NCBI GenBank assembly: GCA_900708905.1
Contig: CAADRB010000042.1
Coordinates: 166,407 to 230,406, forward strand
Direction: 5' to 3'
Source of the DNA: Hymenolepis diminuta
Lineage: Eukaryota > Platyhelminthes > Cestoda > Cyclophyllidea > Hymenolepididae
DNA length: 64,000 bases
Shown here in pieces: positions 11,882-23,899 of the stretch. Under the pieces are notes generated by a model. It was not told the DNA's origin. It searched no databases and saw only the letters and a list, made by a program, of their open reading frames with translations. The position numbers and the translations under genes were made by a program. Within the stretch, counting starts at the first letter, position 1. Each line of letters begins with the position of its first letter.

Positions 11882-14800
11882 CTATGATAATATCAGATAT
11901 ATCAAAGAAAAGGTAGAAACGACGTAAGCTGACTCACTGCAAAGTTGGTTCAACCATTCATTGTAATTAGCACAGGCCAGAGGCTCCACGAGTGGTTTAT
12001 CAAGAAGCAGGAAAACTTCCGCGATCGTTTTCTTAGATAAAACCTCCTCGACAACAGAAACCATATTTGGAGAAATCCGCGCAACTCTCTGCCTCAACAT
12101 CTCCATTTGACAGTCCCCCAGACCACAGTTTTTAACCAACACGGCATACAATCGCCAGAGACGGCTACTCAAAGGTAGAGCTTCCACTGCTTCACTCAAA
12201 CACTCGTTCAGATAGAGAGCAAAACCCCTTCCATCATCAGACGACTTTGGATGAAATTTGACTCCGAGGGACGCTATCAGTAACCAGAATTCTTCATCAG
12301 CTGGCTTCTCTAAACGTGCGATAGAGCAAGCACTCTGTAACCATTCTAAGAACTCATTATTAACAACTTCGTCAATGATGATGAGCGATTTCAAACATCG
12401 GAAACCATAGGTCTCCACTATCCGGGCAAATAACGAACCAGGTGATTTTGAGGATGAAAACTTATCCATGCTGATGAATTGTAGGAGCTCGAGAAACCAA
12501 GGAGGCGGATGCGAGCAAAAGTCAGCGTCGTTTACCAAATAAGATGGAAAAAGAAGTTTGTTTAGGGCATCCAAGTATGATTCTGAAGACGGAAGTAAGT
12601 TTGCCAAGGATAATCCTAGATGCATAAGAAGAGAAATGAGCGGGCAATGCAGGGAAGAATCATAAGCTTGAAAGTTTTCCAAACGGGCTATTACGTGATT
12701 TAAAAAATCTGGTAAAAGACCTGTCGAGAAACTATGAATCATGCTAAAGAGACCAAAACACATCCACAAATAGACAATATTCCTTGTTTTCATAGGAGGA
12801 TGCTGAGAGGTGCAGAGGATTTGACGAAAAGCAGAATAGACGGAAGTAGCATCTGGTAACTGGAAAGAAAAAAGACTGGAAAGGTGATTTGTAAGAACAT
12901 TGCTACAAGACTCCCATTTACCATGGTCGACCATCGAACAGGCTAGACAGTAAGTAAAACAAGTCTGCATTGACAGTTTATCCGTAATTTCAGAAATCAG
13001 ATGGTAGATATGAGATTGATTTTCTGAAAGACAGTTGTTTGCCAAATGAATGACAGTAGGGAGTAGGAGATTATCTGAAATCTGAAGTAATTTTGAGTTC
13101 TGCAGTACGTTGAGACAGTGCATGGCTCCTTGCTGAGGATCACCCTTAGCGGCAAGAAATTGGACATAGAGATGGCAGAATGAAATAATTGGAGAGATAG
13201 ATAACAATGGAATAGACGCTTCGGAACATTGAGATACAAATATACTTAGATTATTACAAGGCAAGCGCATATCTACTGCTGCGGCTTCGAATATTGCTTG
13301 ATTAGAAATAAGTTTCGCTGGTTCAATGAAAGGACAGTGGGTGGGAGAGGTAGGAAAATAGGGTGAAACGGCAACAATCATCCGAAGGAACCAAATACCC
13401 CAACGAGCAGGATGGACTATTGGAAGACTAAGTTGGTTGGTTGAGTCAACGGAAAGTAGATTTTCAATTAAAGAAATGCCATAGCGGGTTCCACATACTT
13501 CCCATTCAAACCGAGCAATGTGATAGACCACAGAAAGAAGACCGTTCATACAATAAATAGCAGAAGAAATATTCAAATCATGAACTTTAGGCAGAAGACG
13601 AAATAGACACTCACGAAGAAGACGCTTTCGATCTGCCAGTGAGAAAATTTCACAGTAATTGAGAGCAAAGGAAAGAAGATCTGTATGATAATTCACATCT
13701 TGCAGGAAATCACAAGCCGAAATTACAGCATCGTCAGAAAAGGTGAGTACAGCATGAAGATGGTGTTTTAGAAGAACGACGCTATCTGTTCTAATTGGAG
13801 AATTTAGATACGGTGTCCAATCCTCACATTTGGAAAATACTGAATGCCAGTCTGACACTGACAAGCAAATAACCGGAAGATGACCATCTTCAAGAGTCTC
13901 GAATACAAAACCACAAACAGGACATTGGGACTCAGTAAAAGGGGAAAGATTTTCCTCTAATTCCACAAGCGATCGGATAGACTTAAGAGTTGAGGTGACA
14001 GACTCTCCCGGATGCTGAAAAATACATGTAATATCGGAGCAATTTCCATTTAGATAGAAAGGGCAAATGGGAGTATCTGGATCGACTCCAGAGGGCTGCG
14101 CTGAATCAGTGATGGTAGATTCATTACAGCCAGAAGACATTTCTACTTCATCAAGCATTCGTTTTGAAATAGCAAAGAGGTTGTAATACTGGAAGAACGG
14201 GCTGTTAATCCGGAATGAAACCCTCAAGACATCAAACATGTTGTTGCAATAGTCAACAATTTGATCAAGACCTGCAGGATAAGAAGGTTTGGACTTTCGA
14301 CACTTTCGTTTTTTCGACTGTTGCATAATCACAGTCCCAAGTTTTTCCTGCTTCCTTTTAGCAATTTCCAACTGTGAAGTAATGGCCTTTTTCTCCTTGC
14401 TCAGTTGTATTATTTCTTTTTGACATCCTTGATAGTGCTTTTGTAATATTTCCATTCTCTTTTTAAGCTTGACCATTGCTGTTTGCAACATAATAGTACG
14501 ACGCTTCTTATCAAGGAGCTGTTTCTCGCGCTCTTTTAAATTCCCCTCAAGTTCTTCCCTTCGGCGAGCATGTTTAAGCAAGGCTTTGTGTAAGGAGCTA
14601 AGGGAGGGTATCTTCTTCGATGGAGATGCCTTGACTGGAGATTTTGTTGGTTTTGGTAAAATAAATTTTTCTTTAGGTGCAGGCTTACAAAAAGACGTTC
14701 GCGTCTGCCCCACTGAATTGACTGATGAAGTCTGAGGCGGAGGTTTAGCATTTGCGTTGGAGAGTATTGACGATTTAACCGCATGTGAACCGATAGTAAC

Positions 14801-15358
14801 ACTCGGTAAACTCTCAAAACTACATTCTTCATCACTACTCGAGGAAGTGGAAGCATTTGGATGAGTCCGCACAGAAATAACAAAACGGTCTTCCTCAAAG
14901 TTGAGTAAGGACTTCATTGACTGTGTGGGGGTGATTTTGTTAAGCGCCGGAGCTGAGCCTGAAGGGCGCAAATTTCCTTGTCGCCTTTTGAGTGACAACA
15001 ACGCCCTTTTACGTAGCTCAAGCTCTAGTTGTTGGTCTCTCTAAATTAACTGAATTAAAGCAACTAAAAAGTCGTACCTTGAAGGGAGTTTCATTTCCGT
15101 CGCATTCTTCCCTTGAGCTTACTTCCCCATTAATTACATTGTTCTGATCCGATAAACCATTTCCTAAAAACAGGACATTAAAATAAGAGTATAAAACACT
15201 AAATGGAAATGTAGGCACTAACCTGTGCGTTCATTGGCTGGACAAATGGCGCTTATGGGCTTACGGAGACTTTCCAAGGCTCTGCGTCGCAATTCAATTT
15301 CATCAATGGACAATTCTAACATGTCCTCTTCGGCTGAAGTTTTCATTGTGAAAGTCAT
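11882..15358 (-). CDS. ZFC3H1: ZFC3H1-like zinc-finger protein
   Basis: In animals ZFC3H1 links the nuclear exosome helicase MTR4 to polyadenylated RNA (PAXT connection) and promotes nuclear RNA retention and decay. Three exons on the minus strand: 15358-15223 (start ATG at 15358, in-frame alternative at 15346), 15163-15078, and 15040 down to the stop at 11882, with introns of 59 and 37 nt. The joined product is about 1126 residues, against nearly 2000 in vertebrates. The N-terminus holds an acidic segment then DEIELRRRALESL. Basic, Ser/Pro-rich sequence and a long coiled coil (about residues 225-325) follow, then the diagnostic finger CPFYLNGNCSDITCIFQH (about residues 408-425, C-x7-C-x4-C-x3-H), then a long helical region probably corresponding to the C-terminal half-TPR part. 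A good splice donor (GCA|GTGAGT, near 11935) lies just before the end, so the last residues may be intron read-through and the true C-terminus may lie downstream. Orthology is inferred from the finger and overall layout. Confidence 0.85.
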
Positions 15359-18300
15359 TAACAGGAGGACACCACTTCAATGGTCAAGATACCAGTTAAA
15401 ATTAATCAAAATACCTCTTGTGTAACATGTAGGTAAAACAAGGTGTGATATAGATGACCTAACGCTTATTTGAAATTGAGTTTGAATATTTGAGTTTAAA
15501 AGGCTTCAAAAATCAAAAATTATCACTTCGAAACTCACAAAAATTAACCCCACCCAGGTGATGGAGAGAGATCGAATAACACACCGCACAAATGGCGCCA
15601 GATTTTATGCCCTTAGGTTAAAATAAGATTGGTCAGTCAGTTCGATTCATTATTTGATTACTTTTGCATTATAGTAAATGTTTATAATATTTTTCATTGT
15701 TCACTGTTTAAAAATAGAAGCTTAATTAAAACTGTAGCTGTAAGATTTGCTGTATAATTTGCGACGTAATAAGTCAACAAAAATTGGAACATCATATCCA
15801 AGACCCTTTCATCTACCGATTAGAATCTTTGATGAGATTTATTTATTTTCGTTTCATTTTTTATTATTTTCATCCATTTTATACCCTTAAACTAATAAAT
15901 ATTTTTTAAGGCATACAGGTACATATGTCGAAATAGCCAATGAGATTAATGAAACAATAAATTGGGGAAATATAAATGACCAAAGGCGACATATACTGAA
16001 GAAATTATGGAGCAAGTAATGAGATTCAGAAAATATTTTGCTATTCATCTTTAAACAGACTCACTCAAATCGGCACGCTAAATAATGCTATCGTAGAGTT
16101 GCAAATAATTGAACTTGGTAAAAAGAATTTGAGCTACTATTGTCATTTACGTAAAAAACAAAAAGTTTAGCAGAGGGAAATGGCTATCAAGTTTTAACAT
16201 CATAAGTTAGTCGAAAAGCAGCGCGTTTTCGGACATAGTGTAAATTTCAGTTGAAAGATTCGAGTTTAATACAAATACATGCATGATGTTAATGCAAGAG
16301 ACAGGTTCTCACTATTTTCGCGAACAACAAATAGGGCAAGTGATAGGCTGAATCACTTCAGATGAGCACTAAATCTAACAACATAAACAATTTTCCAGGG
16401 TTAATGGCCAAAGGAAGTGCTGCAATGAAAAATAGGTTACTGTTAAGTGCTTATTTTTCTGAACAAGAAAGAATTATGTCAAGCATTTGAATATCAAATA
16501 TTTCAAAGAAAATTAAAAGTCCGAGTTAAAGAAAACTCATGACGGTCCGTGACCACATGAGAAGTTTCTCAATTTTACCGATAGTGCTCAACACCGTCTA
16601 ACGCACGTAGATCCAGAACTTTCTAAGTTTGAATTTAATGACCATTAAGCAAACGATATGTTATACAGAAGAAAACGACATTCCCCTTTGCTATGGTCAG
16701 CAGATGTCCATGAACACCTGGCGATAGGATCTCCACTATAGTATCCACAGGTAGTCCCGCTGTGTGTTTGCACATAGATACCTAAGCGGGTGCCTATCTT
16801 CACGCCGAGACTCCGACAACGAGACATGGCTGACGTCTAACGGAGAAATGTTTTGTATATAAACCTAATTTACTTATTAATGAACTTTGGTGACTTGTCT
16901 GTCACCTCCGAACTGATCTGTCGACATGAGTGACTGGACTTATTCTATCCAATCGGTCGATGTGGGCCCGATAGATCTTCTCACGTTATAACATCGCAAC
17001 GCAACTTACAATACGAATAATCTAACATTACTGTTATGACCTGCTCTTCCCTGTAGGACACTGTAACTGACTCTTAGATTATCCTAAGACATTGCACTAA
17101 TTACAATACGACCCGCCAACACCACAATACAAAACGACCTAAACCACCATATCAAAATAAGACGCACGTTTTCGTATCGATAGACCGATTTGTATTAGGC
17201 TCCATTTACAACCACAGTGTAAATAAATTAAAAGAAGCAGGAGTTAAACAGTGGAAAATAAAGAATTTTACATATTAGACTTATCTTGGGGAAAATATTA
17301 TTTTCTTATATCTAGCAATTACGAAAAATGTTTATTCCTGATATTTGTGTTTCATCTATTCGTATTTATAACTAATGTAATTACTTAGGGATCAGAGGCG
17401 TCGATTACTATCATGAGGGCCGATTACTTTACTTATTCTTAAATGAATGAATTAAATTCAAACGAATATATAAAAGAGAGTCCTATTTATTCAAGTTTCG
17501 CAGATTAACAATCAAGTCCTGGATATCTGAATACGTTCTTCAATTTTCCAATCGATGGTACTAGTGAATAATGCGCAAAATGCCGCCTGCTGAATGTATA
17601 TTCTCCTCTCAGAAACAGTACTGAGGCATGACAATCAACTTCCACAAATTATGCTTAACTTAACGATATGTATATCGGTTTTTGTAAGTTAATCAACACT
17701 AAATATTAGTTTCCTTCGTGACAGAACGCTGATAAACGTATCTCAAGGTCGCATGGTCTATATCATGGGTCTGGTGATTAGGCGATGATTACGGGAAGAA
17801 GACTTTTGCTTTATAGATAGTCTTTATCAGAGTGCCTAGGACGGAGTCTTCAACTATCTTCTCTCCCTCCGGTTTTAAGTGCAGTCTGTCAATATCTAGT
17901 GGTCGCCTAGATCACGAAAGCCGAAATTTGACATTTGACATTCCAACAGCTGAACCGACGCAATCTTATCATGTGAAACTTCGTAATTAAGTTTTCTGAT
18001 GGCATGGGCATTTTGATAATAACTTCTTCTTGTGAAACGCTTACAACAGTCTCATCCAGTGGTAGTAGTACATTTGAACGATTTTTTATTACCGTTCAAC
18101 CGTACTCGTACCTGGCAAAGAGGTATCATCACTGGCATATTACTAACTACCCAGTAGCCAACCAACCTAATATATTAAGATTAAATATAAACATTCACCG
18201 AGCTACAGTCCTCTTTCCTTCTGCATCTGAGTTTTTTCGCGGCGGCCATTCTTGCTTACATACGTGACTACTTACATATACATCAGCAGCAGCGGGCTTA

Positions 18301-18366
18301 ATATCATCAGGATATAGAATCGCACTGAATTTGTTCCAATATCTTTTTACTAGCCCTCGTTATATG
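15359..18366. other. Intergenic, repeat-derived, no gene supported
   Basis: AT-rich. A minus-strand ORF at 16645-16827 has several Cys residues but no recognisable fold. Short GC-richer islands at about 16680-16980 and 17750-17930 look like repeat debris but I cannot name the family. Confidence 0.4.
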
Positions 18367-18420
18367 TTTATATATTCAGATGCTAAGCAATATGGCGTTG
18401 GCACCCTATATGCAACCTGA
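18367..18420 (+). pseudogene. RNase H-like motif of a reverse-transcriptase element
   Basis: The frame from 18367 reads FIYSDAKQYGVGTLYAT then stop. This resembles the SDAS-x-YGVGAVL motif at the start of the RNase H domain of Ty3/gypsy polyproteins. The flanks do not give a readable polyprotein, so this is a single decayed motif and could be coincidental. Confidence 0.3.
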
Positions 18421-19239
18421 CCACTGTAAAACATCCTACGTTGAATGCAAGATTCAAAATTTTCTGCCATTACTCATCGTAAATAGTCTCCAATATACGG
18501 TAAATAGGGTGACCCATCTATATCATGAATTTAAATAATGACAACAAACAAAATGGGGGCTAAATAAAAATGCAGAGGATAATGTATATGAAATTATTTA
18601 TTTAAAAAGCTGCCATTATTATAAGCACGATTAAATTCGATATAAAATAGAAAACGAATGGATATTGGACCATTTAGACGGACATTTGCAAGGGCCAGAA
18701 GAGTTAATCTGGGTCGAAGGAAGACAACCAGTTTAATAAGAAGAGTCCCCAGGTGCGCACTCCACTGATTTGTTGATTATTTCTTGCTTGTTCTACATAA
18801 ACATATTTTTCTGGTTTATCTTTTTGAAGATCCATTGTCAAGGCCGTATTCCTACAAAAGAAACGAAGCTTTGACATGTTAATAAAAAAATTCAAAGCGC
18901 TCTTATGTGGCCAATCTTTATCTTTCTTTAAAATATCGCGATCACCTTATAGGTTCCAAGAAATCGGTTTTGAATGTTTTGATAAATGCTCATAATTTCG
19001 CAATATAATTAAAATGCCACATTCCGTTAAAATATCGAGACAGAAACCTATGAATAGGGTAATGATGGTCAACCATGTTCGATAATAAAATATATAAACG
19101 GCAACATTTATCTCGTGAAAGTATGCAACAGAGACAGCAATATCAAAGATCCAGATTAATCAAACCTGAGAGCAAAAGTTTATTATTAATCTCCTATACC
19201 TAGTGGATCTAAATAAGATCATTCCAAAGCTAAGAAGAA

Positions 19240-19510
19240 AACGATTAACAACACTGGATTTGGACAAAGGAGCTGTTCTCATGAGGAACTCGCATCCTAC
19301 CATCCCTATTATTGGCTAGATTTAATTAGTGCAGTTAGCCATCAACGCCACTGGATTTGGACCGATGAATTTACAGACGCTCACTTTAACAATTGCGCCA
19401 TCGAGCCACAGCGACACAATATGTATTGTATTTACATCGTCGATGGTCGAAATATAGCCGGATGTCTAGATTCTGGCGATCTGTCCAAACTTAGGACACA
19501 AGAAAATGTT
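19240..19510 (-). repeat. SINE-like dispersed repeat (tRNA-like head), copy A
   Basis: On the minus strand it contains GATGGCTAACTGCACTAATT followed by GGGATGGTAGGATGCGAG and TTCCTCATGAG. These match the ordered blocks of 42230-42360. The outer part (AGCCGGATGT, ACTGGATTTGG) aligns with 20450-20660. The A-box-like and B-box-like spacing suggests descent from a tRNA gene. Boundaries are approximate. Confidence 0.45.
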
Positions 19511-20449
19511 TTTGCATAATTTAATGACCTAAATTCTCATCTGCATATTTGTATCTCACCATTTCACCATCAGTCCTACTGGACGTAGTATCTTTATTTC
19601 ATTCGTCACATAAAGTACACTCTTACCTTGACAATTGAAGTAGATTTGTGCATGAGTCCGATTAATTAATTAATTCTGTCAGTACCATCAATTCATTCTT
19701 GTGTATTATAATTCATCATATTCTGTATTTCTAATCTGTTGTTATTAGTACTTTGTTAATTTTAATACTATTGAAGTGAAGTTTAGCGGGATACTTCAAC
19801 AAACTAGAGAATGATTAGGACAATCGGTCATGAGGAGTCCGACCATCACACCATTATTTACAAGACCACGGTTTGTATAATAAATCCTGATCAGTTACCA
19901 CAGAGATATTTCCAATCTGACTGTTGATTGTAACGCATTGGGAGCTATGTGTAAAACTCCAGAAGATGCCAGAGGAAACACGTCTGGTCTAGATCACATA
20001 GTTTTATTTTCTGCCTATTAAAGCTGATTAGAAAGACTAAATAGATATATTTGAGGAGCGAGGGAGATCAATCACACAGAAGTCTGCAGGCCTCAAAGGG
20101 GCTTGTCGTGTGGTCCGACGTTGGGAGTCCGAATAGCACAGTGATGATAGCCAACCTAGCTAAAAATTTGTTCCCTAGCCAAATATTTCATTTACTTGAT
20201 CAGACTCCATGACAGAACGCGATGGTTGAAAATCGGTAATCAATACTTGATTGTGCATAAATACGAGTTATCTCATGGATATTTCAGATGTAATTCTGCC
20301 TATTTAGCCTGCATATGCAGCTAAATAAATTTAAGAAGATTAGTTTCTAGATACTTATCTATTTTATCTGTACTTTCGTAAAGGAAATTAAAAATGCTAT
20401 TCATTGGCTAATAGTGTAATGTTAAGGCCTGTTTAATAGCACTCATTTG

Positions 20450-20660
20450 GACAGTGGAATTGCACTCAGGTGACTGTTTGACGAGAAACTTGCATTCTGT
20501 AACTCATTTTAAGACTAAAATTTACAGGAATTTGGCCATGCCTATCACTGGATATGCGCTGATGAGAAACATACACGTAACCTCTGAATCGACCTGATTT
20601 ACAGGTTGACCACTATCATCAGCCACTCTAAACAGCCGAATGTGGGCATTAAATACAACT
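20450..20660 (-). repeat. SINE-like dispersed repeat, copy B
   Basis: Collinear with copy A (19240-19510): GAGAAACTTGCATTCTGTAA, then GGCCATGCCTATCACTGGAT, then AGCCGAATGTGGG. Clearly diverged. Less tRNA-like than the other members. Confidence 0.35.
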
Positions 20661-21239
20661 ACCAAAATGATTTCTTGAATCAATCAAGAGAGATAAGATT
20701 ATGAGAAAAGTGGGCAAAAGAAGTACTGGCCTGGTCACCAATTGTAACTTGTTAGTTGAGATTTATTCTGTCTCGATATTTGTACGTAGTTCCCAATAGT
20801 TTACGCTATTTAAGTGTCTTCGTAACATATGCGAAGGTTGAAACGGCTGTTGCGACCTCATTTAATGTGAAGGATCCACTTAAGGCTTTTCACCCACTTG
20901 CATTCTAACCGTTTGATATCATCATCTAGTGTGAAGCTGGAGCAGTCTGATCTAAGATGAAATATTCATTCAAGAGCTTTACGCTTAATTGGGCTTTCAT
21001 CGTCCAACCAGTATACTATATCGATCAGTCCTAAAATATCTGTACTTGATTATCTCCTCCCAAAAAATAAATAACTTCCACCTTTTCGCTTAGACAACTA
21101 ACCTCCAACACACCCTACTATACTTACCTTCCTATTTTTCCCTCGCACCTTCACAACAAACCTTGTCTTAGATCTCTGAATTATCGCTTTCTTTAATAAA
21201 TATAACACCTAAACCTATTTGAGAAAGTGTTTTCCAACG

Positions 21240-21425
21240 CTCCTTTTGGGAAGGGAGATAGTATTATGATACCTTCCTGGTGATAAATTCGAATTCTGTC
21301 ACCTTTGTTAGCCAGCACGGTTGGTCAAACTACCCACTGGATGAGCGTCGGTGAGGATCGAACTCGTGACCTCTGACTCAACATTAACCGGTGCGAGCTA
21401 TCGACACACTCTTTTCAGTATTATT
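21240..21425 (-). repeat. SINE-like dispersed repeat with strong tRNA-like promoter boxes
   Basis: On the minus strand it starts GATAGCTCGCACCGGTTA (compare the tRNA D-arm/A box) and about 20 nt later has CACGAGTTCGATCCTCACC (compare a B box, GTTCGANTCC). It is followed by a non-tRNA body running into an AT-rich segment ending near 21240. It does not fold as a functional tRNA by eye (no matching acceptor arm), so a tRNA-derived SINE is the preferred call. Confidence 0.5.
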
Positions 21426-21569
21426 TTTTAAACCTCTAGCTATAATCCATAAACAGAGAGAGAAAACACTTTGGACTTTTCCTTTACACAATCTATCTAA
21501 AATGCGATCCAACTGATAAGAGGTAATCGAGATTGTAAAATATTTAGGGACTCTTTCAGCCACCAAGTT

Positions 21570-21760
21570 CATTGCCACCAAGCAATTGGAAGCAGGCTGC
21601 GCCGGCGAGCTCAGTAGCTATCAGGGAAACGCCTGCTAACACGCAGACCGACACGGATACGCATTGGAGATATGGTCAGCCAAAATCACATGCTGCTTTA
21701 GATTGGGGTGGTCATTATTGCAAGATGGTTGCTTTATCTAACTTTTGTGCCCTTTAGTAT
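21570..21760 (+). pseudogene. Gag-like zinc-knuckle remnant
   Basis: The frame encodes a short segment with HWRYGQ, then HAALDW, then HYCKM. The spacing recalls a C-W-R-C-G ... H-F-A-x-D-C ... C-K-x-C zinc-knuckle with some Cys replaced. It sits directly before LTR-like copy 2, as the gag-like debris at 1-590 sits before copy 1. Identification is tentative. Confidence 0.3.
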
Positions 21761-21764
21761 TTCC

Positions 21765-22230
21765 ATCTTACTCTTTACGCACCTTTATGTCTGATGAATG
21801 ATCCTCAATGCATTTCCAAAATTACTATTCGTATCCTCTCTAAAATTAATTCCGTTTTTCGTCCATGAAACAACAGTGACATCTTTATGTCCCTATGACG
21901 CGAAAACCCCTATCCGTCATGTCTGAACGCGTCTATCGATTCCCCCTTTTTCTTACCGCCCCACGCCATTAGAAGCATACTGCACTCATGCCATACCCAA
22001 GCGACCTATCTAAACTGGCTCTGTATTTCCACATACGCACACACGCGCGCAGACCAACACTTATCAAGCATCTGCTCTGCGCTGTCCCTCATCGCCTTTG
22101 TTCCTTACCTCTCTCTCTTACCCGCTTGAATCCTTATGGTGGCTTGATCAATATATTTTGGCTTAGTAAGTTCCTGGTGTCTAGGTCTGCAACTGTTGTT
22201 AGTTCTTAAGTTCCAGATGTTAGTTGTTAT
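21765..22230 (+). repeat. LTR-like dispersed repeat, copy 2
   Basis: Collinear, diverged partner of 800-1260. Shared blocks include TTTCCAAAATTACTATTCGT, CATGTCTGAACGCGTC, the pyrimidine-rich CCTCTCTCTTACCCG and AACTGTTGTTAGTTCTTAA. Probably an old LTR or a non-autonomous element remnant. Confidence 0.4.
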
Positions 22231-22970
22231 CCTAACCCCAACATGTTCTTTCAACTTATTTTACCCTATCCATAAGATTGTCTTTAATGAATCCCTATTT
22301 AGACCACGCCTACTACAGCTCATTGCCCCTGTGGCTTCAGTAAATGAGTAACCAGGATATGTGGGTTAAATTGAGTAAAACAATGATGGGCGAATAAAAA
22401 AGTGATATGTAAGGCAAAGCTGCAGATTTGTTTAAGAGAAAAAGTCAATATGATTAAGGAAGAAAACCAGGGTTAGGCAGAAATATAGATCCCCAAAAAA
22501 TACAGATTCAATTCAAGACAAATTGGCAAATTATACCAACTAATAACTCAGTAAATCCAAAGGTAGGAGTGGCATAGTCATCCAATCTTTTGAATTTAGT
22601 GATTTAGGATTTATGGCTTTGTCTACTATCAGATGAAAGCAAACTTGCTTGTGAACCTTGAATCTGTGAAAATGCAAATACAAACATTCCAAATTGATAA
22701 CGAATATACATTCAGCTCCCATAAAAAACGCTTATAGAGCTGAGCTGTAACGGAATGTTCTCAAACGATCGTTTCATTAACACCTTATGGATAAAGCGGC
22801 GCCAAATACAACTCAGTTTTGTGGAAATTGTGAGTTTTGGAACCAAATTCTCTAGATTTCACAATCCACCTTCTTTCACTCTGTACATGTAGTATTGTAA
22901 GATATACATCTCATGTTGAAATCATATCACTTAATATGACGTTTCAATTTACAGGACTTAATGAAGATGC
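22231..22970. other. Intergenic, no gene supported
   Basis: The minus-strand ORF at 22540-22722 was tested as a downstream exon of the 22971-23348 ORF; the best acceptor creates an immediate TGA at the join, so it was not accepted. Confidence 0.4.
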
Positions 22971-23348
22971 TTACCAAGATGCATATTTTGCTGACAGCTG
23001 GCCTGGCGCAGCAAGGGCGAAATGTTGCAGTCTTATTCCAATTGGAGTTGACTTCTTTTTACCTATTTTGCGAACAGTTTGGAAATTCTGATCCACATTC
23101 CTGCCATAGATAGCCTTGGCCAAAGAACGCGAGAGACGCCCTTTCTGATTTGGACGAAGTGGCGACTGAGGACCAGGAATTACTGAGACAGACTCGCTCT
23201 TATCCTGCAATTGGCCAGTTGCGCCGGCACGGAAAAGAACCATCGTTTGAGAAGTCGTCTTGGGAGTGGTTTGATTTGGCGGAAATTCAAAGGGTTTCTC
23301 AAGGACAAAAGATCTCGAGCTTTCTTCATTCAGATGAACGAAGAAATC
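22971..23348 (-). CDS. Unidentified GC-rich exon or gene fragment
   Basis: An open frame of 125 residues begins right after a good acceptor (TCTCTCCTGCCTAG) at 23349. It encodes a basic protein with NEESSRSFVLEKPFEFPP near its start, a Ser/Pro/Gln middle, and GRLSRSLAKAIYGRN then KIGKKKSTPIGIRLQHFA near its end. It stops at TAA 22971, but a strong donor (TTG|GTAAGC) overlaps the stop, so it may be an internal exon ending at 22975. Base composition is much richer in GC than its surroundings, which favours real coding sequence. There is no family I recognise, no membrane segment and no signal peptide. An internal Met (about residue 36) would be the start if it were unspliced. Confidence 0.45.
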   Translation of the reverse strand, partial: DFFVHLNEESSRSFVLEKPFEFPPNQTTPKTTSQTMVLFRAGATGQLQDKSESVSVIPGPQSPLRPNQKGRLSRSLAKAIYGRNVDQNFQTVRKIGKKKSTPIGIRLQHFALAAPGQLSAKYASW

Positions 23349-23697
23349 CTAGGCAGGAGAGACGTCAGCAAAATCAATATCACTACTAATAAGTAAAAAG
23401 GATTCTAGTATGGTCTGGTAACTCAGAATCAAGCTAAAATGATCAGTCTCATTCCCACTTCATCGGATTTACATTAATTACTCAGCAGTGACTGAATGAT
23501 TCAGGATATCATGCAATACAATGAACGGTCGATGATGAGGACGTGACAAGGACGTATGTGACAAGAAATGGCTCTGCTCTGTTTAAAATGTCTTTACAAA
23601 TCTCATCTAATAGTTTGTATCTATAAGATACAAATGAATCAAAGCATTCAAATAAATTAACTAGTGAACAAGCTCTGAACATCAAATATCAAAATAA

Positions 23698-23721
23698 AGG
23701 GGCACGGTTGACTGTGCCCCT
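23698..23721 (-). other. Perfect 8-bp hairpin after a small ORF
   Basis: AGGGGCAC and GTGCCCCT form a perfect stem around an 8-nt loop. The hairpin lies 28 bp past the stop of the small minus-strand ORF 23749-23865 and is followed by TTTATTTTG on that strand. It could be an RNA 3'-end structure or a remnant of a mobile element; nothing decides between them. Confidence 0.4.
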
Positions 23722-23748
23722 CATGTGGAAGAGGAAAACTCAACGCAT

Positions 23749-23865
23749 TCAAAGTTTAGATGAAGGAAGAGTCTTGACAACCATGACCCCATTATATACA
23801 CTTTTCCGACCTCCATCCCGTCCTCCCTGCTGGGCTCTTATGCTATTTCGTTTGTTCAGATGCAT
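23749..23865 (-). CDS. Small unidentified ORF, possibly a terminal exon
   Basis: 38 codons from ATG 23865 to TGA 23749, Arg/Gly-rich (RAQQGGRDGGRKSVYNG then VMVVKTLPSSKL). It is GC-richer than the background and is on the same strand as 22971-23348. No acceptable donor joins it to that ORF, so they are listed separately. No family recognised. Confidence 0.25.
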   Translation of the reverse strand: MHLNKRNSIRAQQGGRDGGRKSVYNGVMVVKTLPSSKL

Positions 23866-23899
23866 TCCCAGGAGCAAAAAAAATCTTCTGAATCATCAA

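Noticed and set aside
18704..18895. Minus-strand 63-codon ORF with an acceptor-like site before an internal ATG
   Set aside because: No recognisable domain, AT-rich codon use, no partner exons.
21360..21420. Functional tRNA gene on the minus strand
   Set aside because: A- and B-box-like motifs only; no acceptor or anticodon stem could be paired by eye, and the motif is part of a dispersed repeat.
22540..22722. Candidate downstream exon of the 22971-23348 ORF
   Set aside because: The best acceptor gives an immediate TGA at the junction.
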